The notes beneath the pieces were generated by a model. That model had not been told where the DNA came from. It searched no databases and worked only from the letters and a program-made list of their open reading frames with translations. From the NCBI RefSeq assembly GCF_000519325.1, contig NZ_KI912613.1, positions 4,872,171 through 4,936,170 of the forward strand: DNA of 64,000 nt. Reading direction: 5' to 3'. This DNA is from Patulibacter minatonensis DSM 18081 (GTDB lineage Bacteria > Actinomycetota > Thermoleophilia > Solirubrobacterales > Solirubrobacteraceae). Position numbers and translations under genes: made by a program. This document shows, in pieces, positions 63,086-64,000 of the stretch; position 1 is the first letter of the stretch, and every line of letters starts with the position of its first letter.

Positions 63086-64000
63086 ATGTCCACGATCACC
63101 GCCCCGCCCACCACCCTCGACCTCGGCGCCGCCCTGCGCGAGTGCTGCACCGGCCCTGTCTCCTGCCCCGGCGATCCGGGGCACGACGAGGCCCGCCAGG
63201 CCTGGAACCTCTCCGTCGACCAGCGCCCCGAGGCCGTCGTCCGGGCCCGATCCACCGCCGACGTCGTCGCGACCGTCGAGCTCTGCCGGGCACGCGGGCT
63301 GCGGGTCGCGCCCCAGGCGACCGGCCACGGCGCCGCAGCCCTCGGCCCCCTCACCGGGGCCGTCCTCCTGCGCACCGACCTGATGCGCGACGTCGCCGTC
63401 GACCCGCAGGCCCGGACCGTCCGCGTCGCCGCCGGTGCCCGGTGGGACGACGTCCTCGCGGCGTCGGCGCCCCACGGTCTCGCGCCGCTGGCGGGCTCGG
63501 CCGGCGACGTCGGCGTCGTCGGCTTCTGCCTCGGTGGCGGCCTGTCGTTCCTCGGCCGCCGGCACGGCCTGGCCTGCGGCGACGTGCTCGGCGCCGACGT
63601 CGTCCTCGCCGACGGGTCGCTCGTCCACGCCCGGGCCGACGACCACGCGGAGCTGCTCTGGGCCCTGCGGGGCGGCAGCGGCGCGTTCGGCGTCGTCGTC
63701 GCGCTGGAGCTCGCCCTCCACCCCGTCCCCGAGCTGTCGGCCGGCGCGCTGTTCTGGCCGATCGAGCGGGCCCGCGAGGTCCTCGGGGCCTGGCGCGACT
63801 GGTGCGCCGTCGCCCCGGAGTCGATCAGCACCTCGGCGCGCCTCATGCGCTTCCCGCCGGACCCGGCCCTGCCCGAGCCGCTGCGCGGTGCGGCGCTCGT
63901 CGTCGTCGACGGCGCCTTCGTCGGCCCCGCCGCGGACGCGGAGGCCGTCGTCGCACCCCTCCGGGCGATCTGCCCGATGCTCGACACCTTCGGCCCCGCC
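63086..64000 (+). CDS. FAD-dependent oxidoreductase, berberine-bridge/6-hydroxynicotine-oxidase type (cut by window edge)
   Basis: The first 305 residues show a PCMH-type FAD-binding domain: 'RPEAVVRARSTADVVATVEL', the 'APQATGHGAAALG' loop whose His can carry covalent FAD, 'GSAGDVGVVGFCLGGGLSFL' and 'LRGGSGAFGVVVALEL'. The C-terminal berberine-bridge part lies outside the window. The cysteine position of bicovalent enzymes is occupied by Val/Gly-rich sequence, so single covalent attachment is more likely. Its promoter matches that of the MFS gene. Confidence 0.9.
   Translation, partial: MSTITAPPTTLDLGAALRECCTGPVSCPGDPGHDEARQAWNLSVDQRPEAVVRARSTADVVATVELCRARGLRVAPQATGHGAAALGPLTGAVLLRTDLMRDVAVDPQARTVRVAAGARWDDVLAASAPHGLAPLAGSAGDVGVVGFCLGGGLSFLGRRHGLACGDVLGADVVLADGSLVHARADDHAELLWALRGGSGAFGVVVALELALHPVPELSAGALFWPIERAREVLGAWRDWCAVAPESISTSARLMRFPPDPALPEPLRGAALVVVDGAFVGPAADAEAVVAPLRAICPMLDTFGPA

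Noticed and set aside
59771-63721. 1316-codon frame on minus strand
   Set aside because: Antisense shadow covering three well-supported plus-strand genes.

Overview
The window is uniformly GC-rich (roughly 70-75% by eye) and carries actinobacterial gene families: LAL-type LuxR regulators, MpaB/DUF2236, IdeR-like sites, leaderless -10 promoters and cobalamin riboswitches. Gene content and style fit a Thermoleophilia/Solirubrobacterales-type actinobacterium. That placement is my inference from families and composition, not from a marker gene.

Layout. 1-6.6 kb: the start of a membrane-anchored protein (possibly ComEA), a pair of hairpin repeats, leuS, a small secreted protein, a coiled-coil protein, an AIM24-family protein and tRNA-Ala(GGC) with a terminator. 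6.6-18.0 kb: the most interesting region, a cobalamin (B12) locus. Two head-to-head cobalamin riboswitches (about 15264-15447 on minus, 15475-15620 on plus) sit between divergent transcription units. The minus unit encodes a secreted DUF4430-like protein, an anchored alpha/alpha-toroid protein (squalene-cyclase/intrinsic-factor alpha-domain fold), a DUF4430 lipoprotein (intrinsic-factor beta-domain family), EcfT, a fused double EcfA ATPase, an EcfS component, a MotA/TolQ/ExbB-like protein and a DUF2149 protein. The last seven genes are tightly packed and six of their junctions are 4-nt stop/start overlaps. The plus unit is a second secreted toroid protein carried on a collagen-like stalk. Together this looks like a bacterial B12-capture and uptake apparatus in which the two domains of animal intrinsic factor/transcobalamin are encoded by separate genes.

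18-34 kb: secreted proteins, a LAL regulator, an MpaB-like oxygenase with a palindromic operator, small envelope/stress proteins (LapA, CsbD and two conserved small ORFs), a TetR regulator divergent from an FTR1 iron permease with an iron-box-like palindrome, a truncated marR next to a lower-GC lipoprotein gene, a flavodoxin(HemG-like)/degenerate-GGDEF fusion and a Cys-rich protein. 34-39.6 kb: three short-chain dehydrogenases, a quinone-oxidoreductase-like protein, an orphan ParB and an XRE regulator. 39.6-46 kb: a 1084-residue secreted protein with duplicated lamin-tail domains and a collagen-like segment, then a second LAL regulator.

45.9-54.7 kb: a complete catechol ortho-cleavage/beta-ketoadipate operon on minus (catB-catC-catA, salicylate-hydroxylase-like flavoprotein, SABP2-like esterase, pcaI-pcaJ-pcaF-pcaD) under a divergent LysR regulator; it could convert salicylate, and possibly methyl salicylate, to succinyl-CoA and acetyl-CoA. 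54.8-64 kb: nitronate monooxygenase, a secreted protein, an acyl-CoA synthetase, a third LAL regulator, an MFS exporter and the start of an FAD-dependent oxidase. The last two share an identical 18-bp upstream motif with identical promoter geometry, which makes them candidate targets of the LAL regulator beside them.
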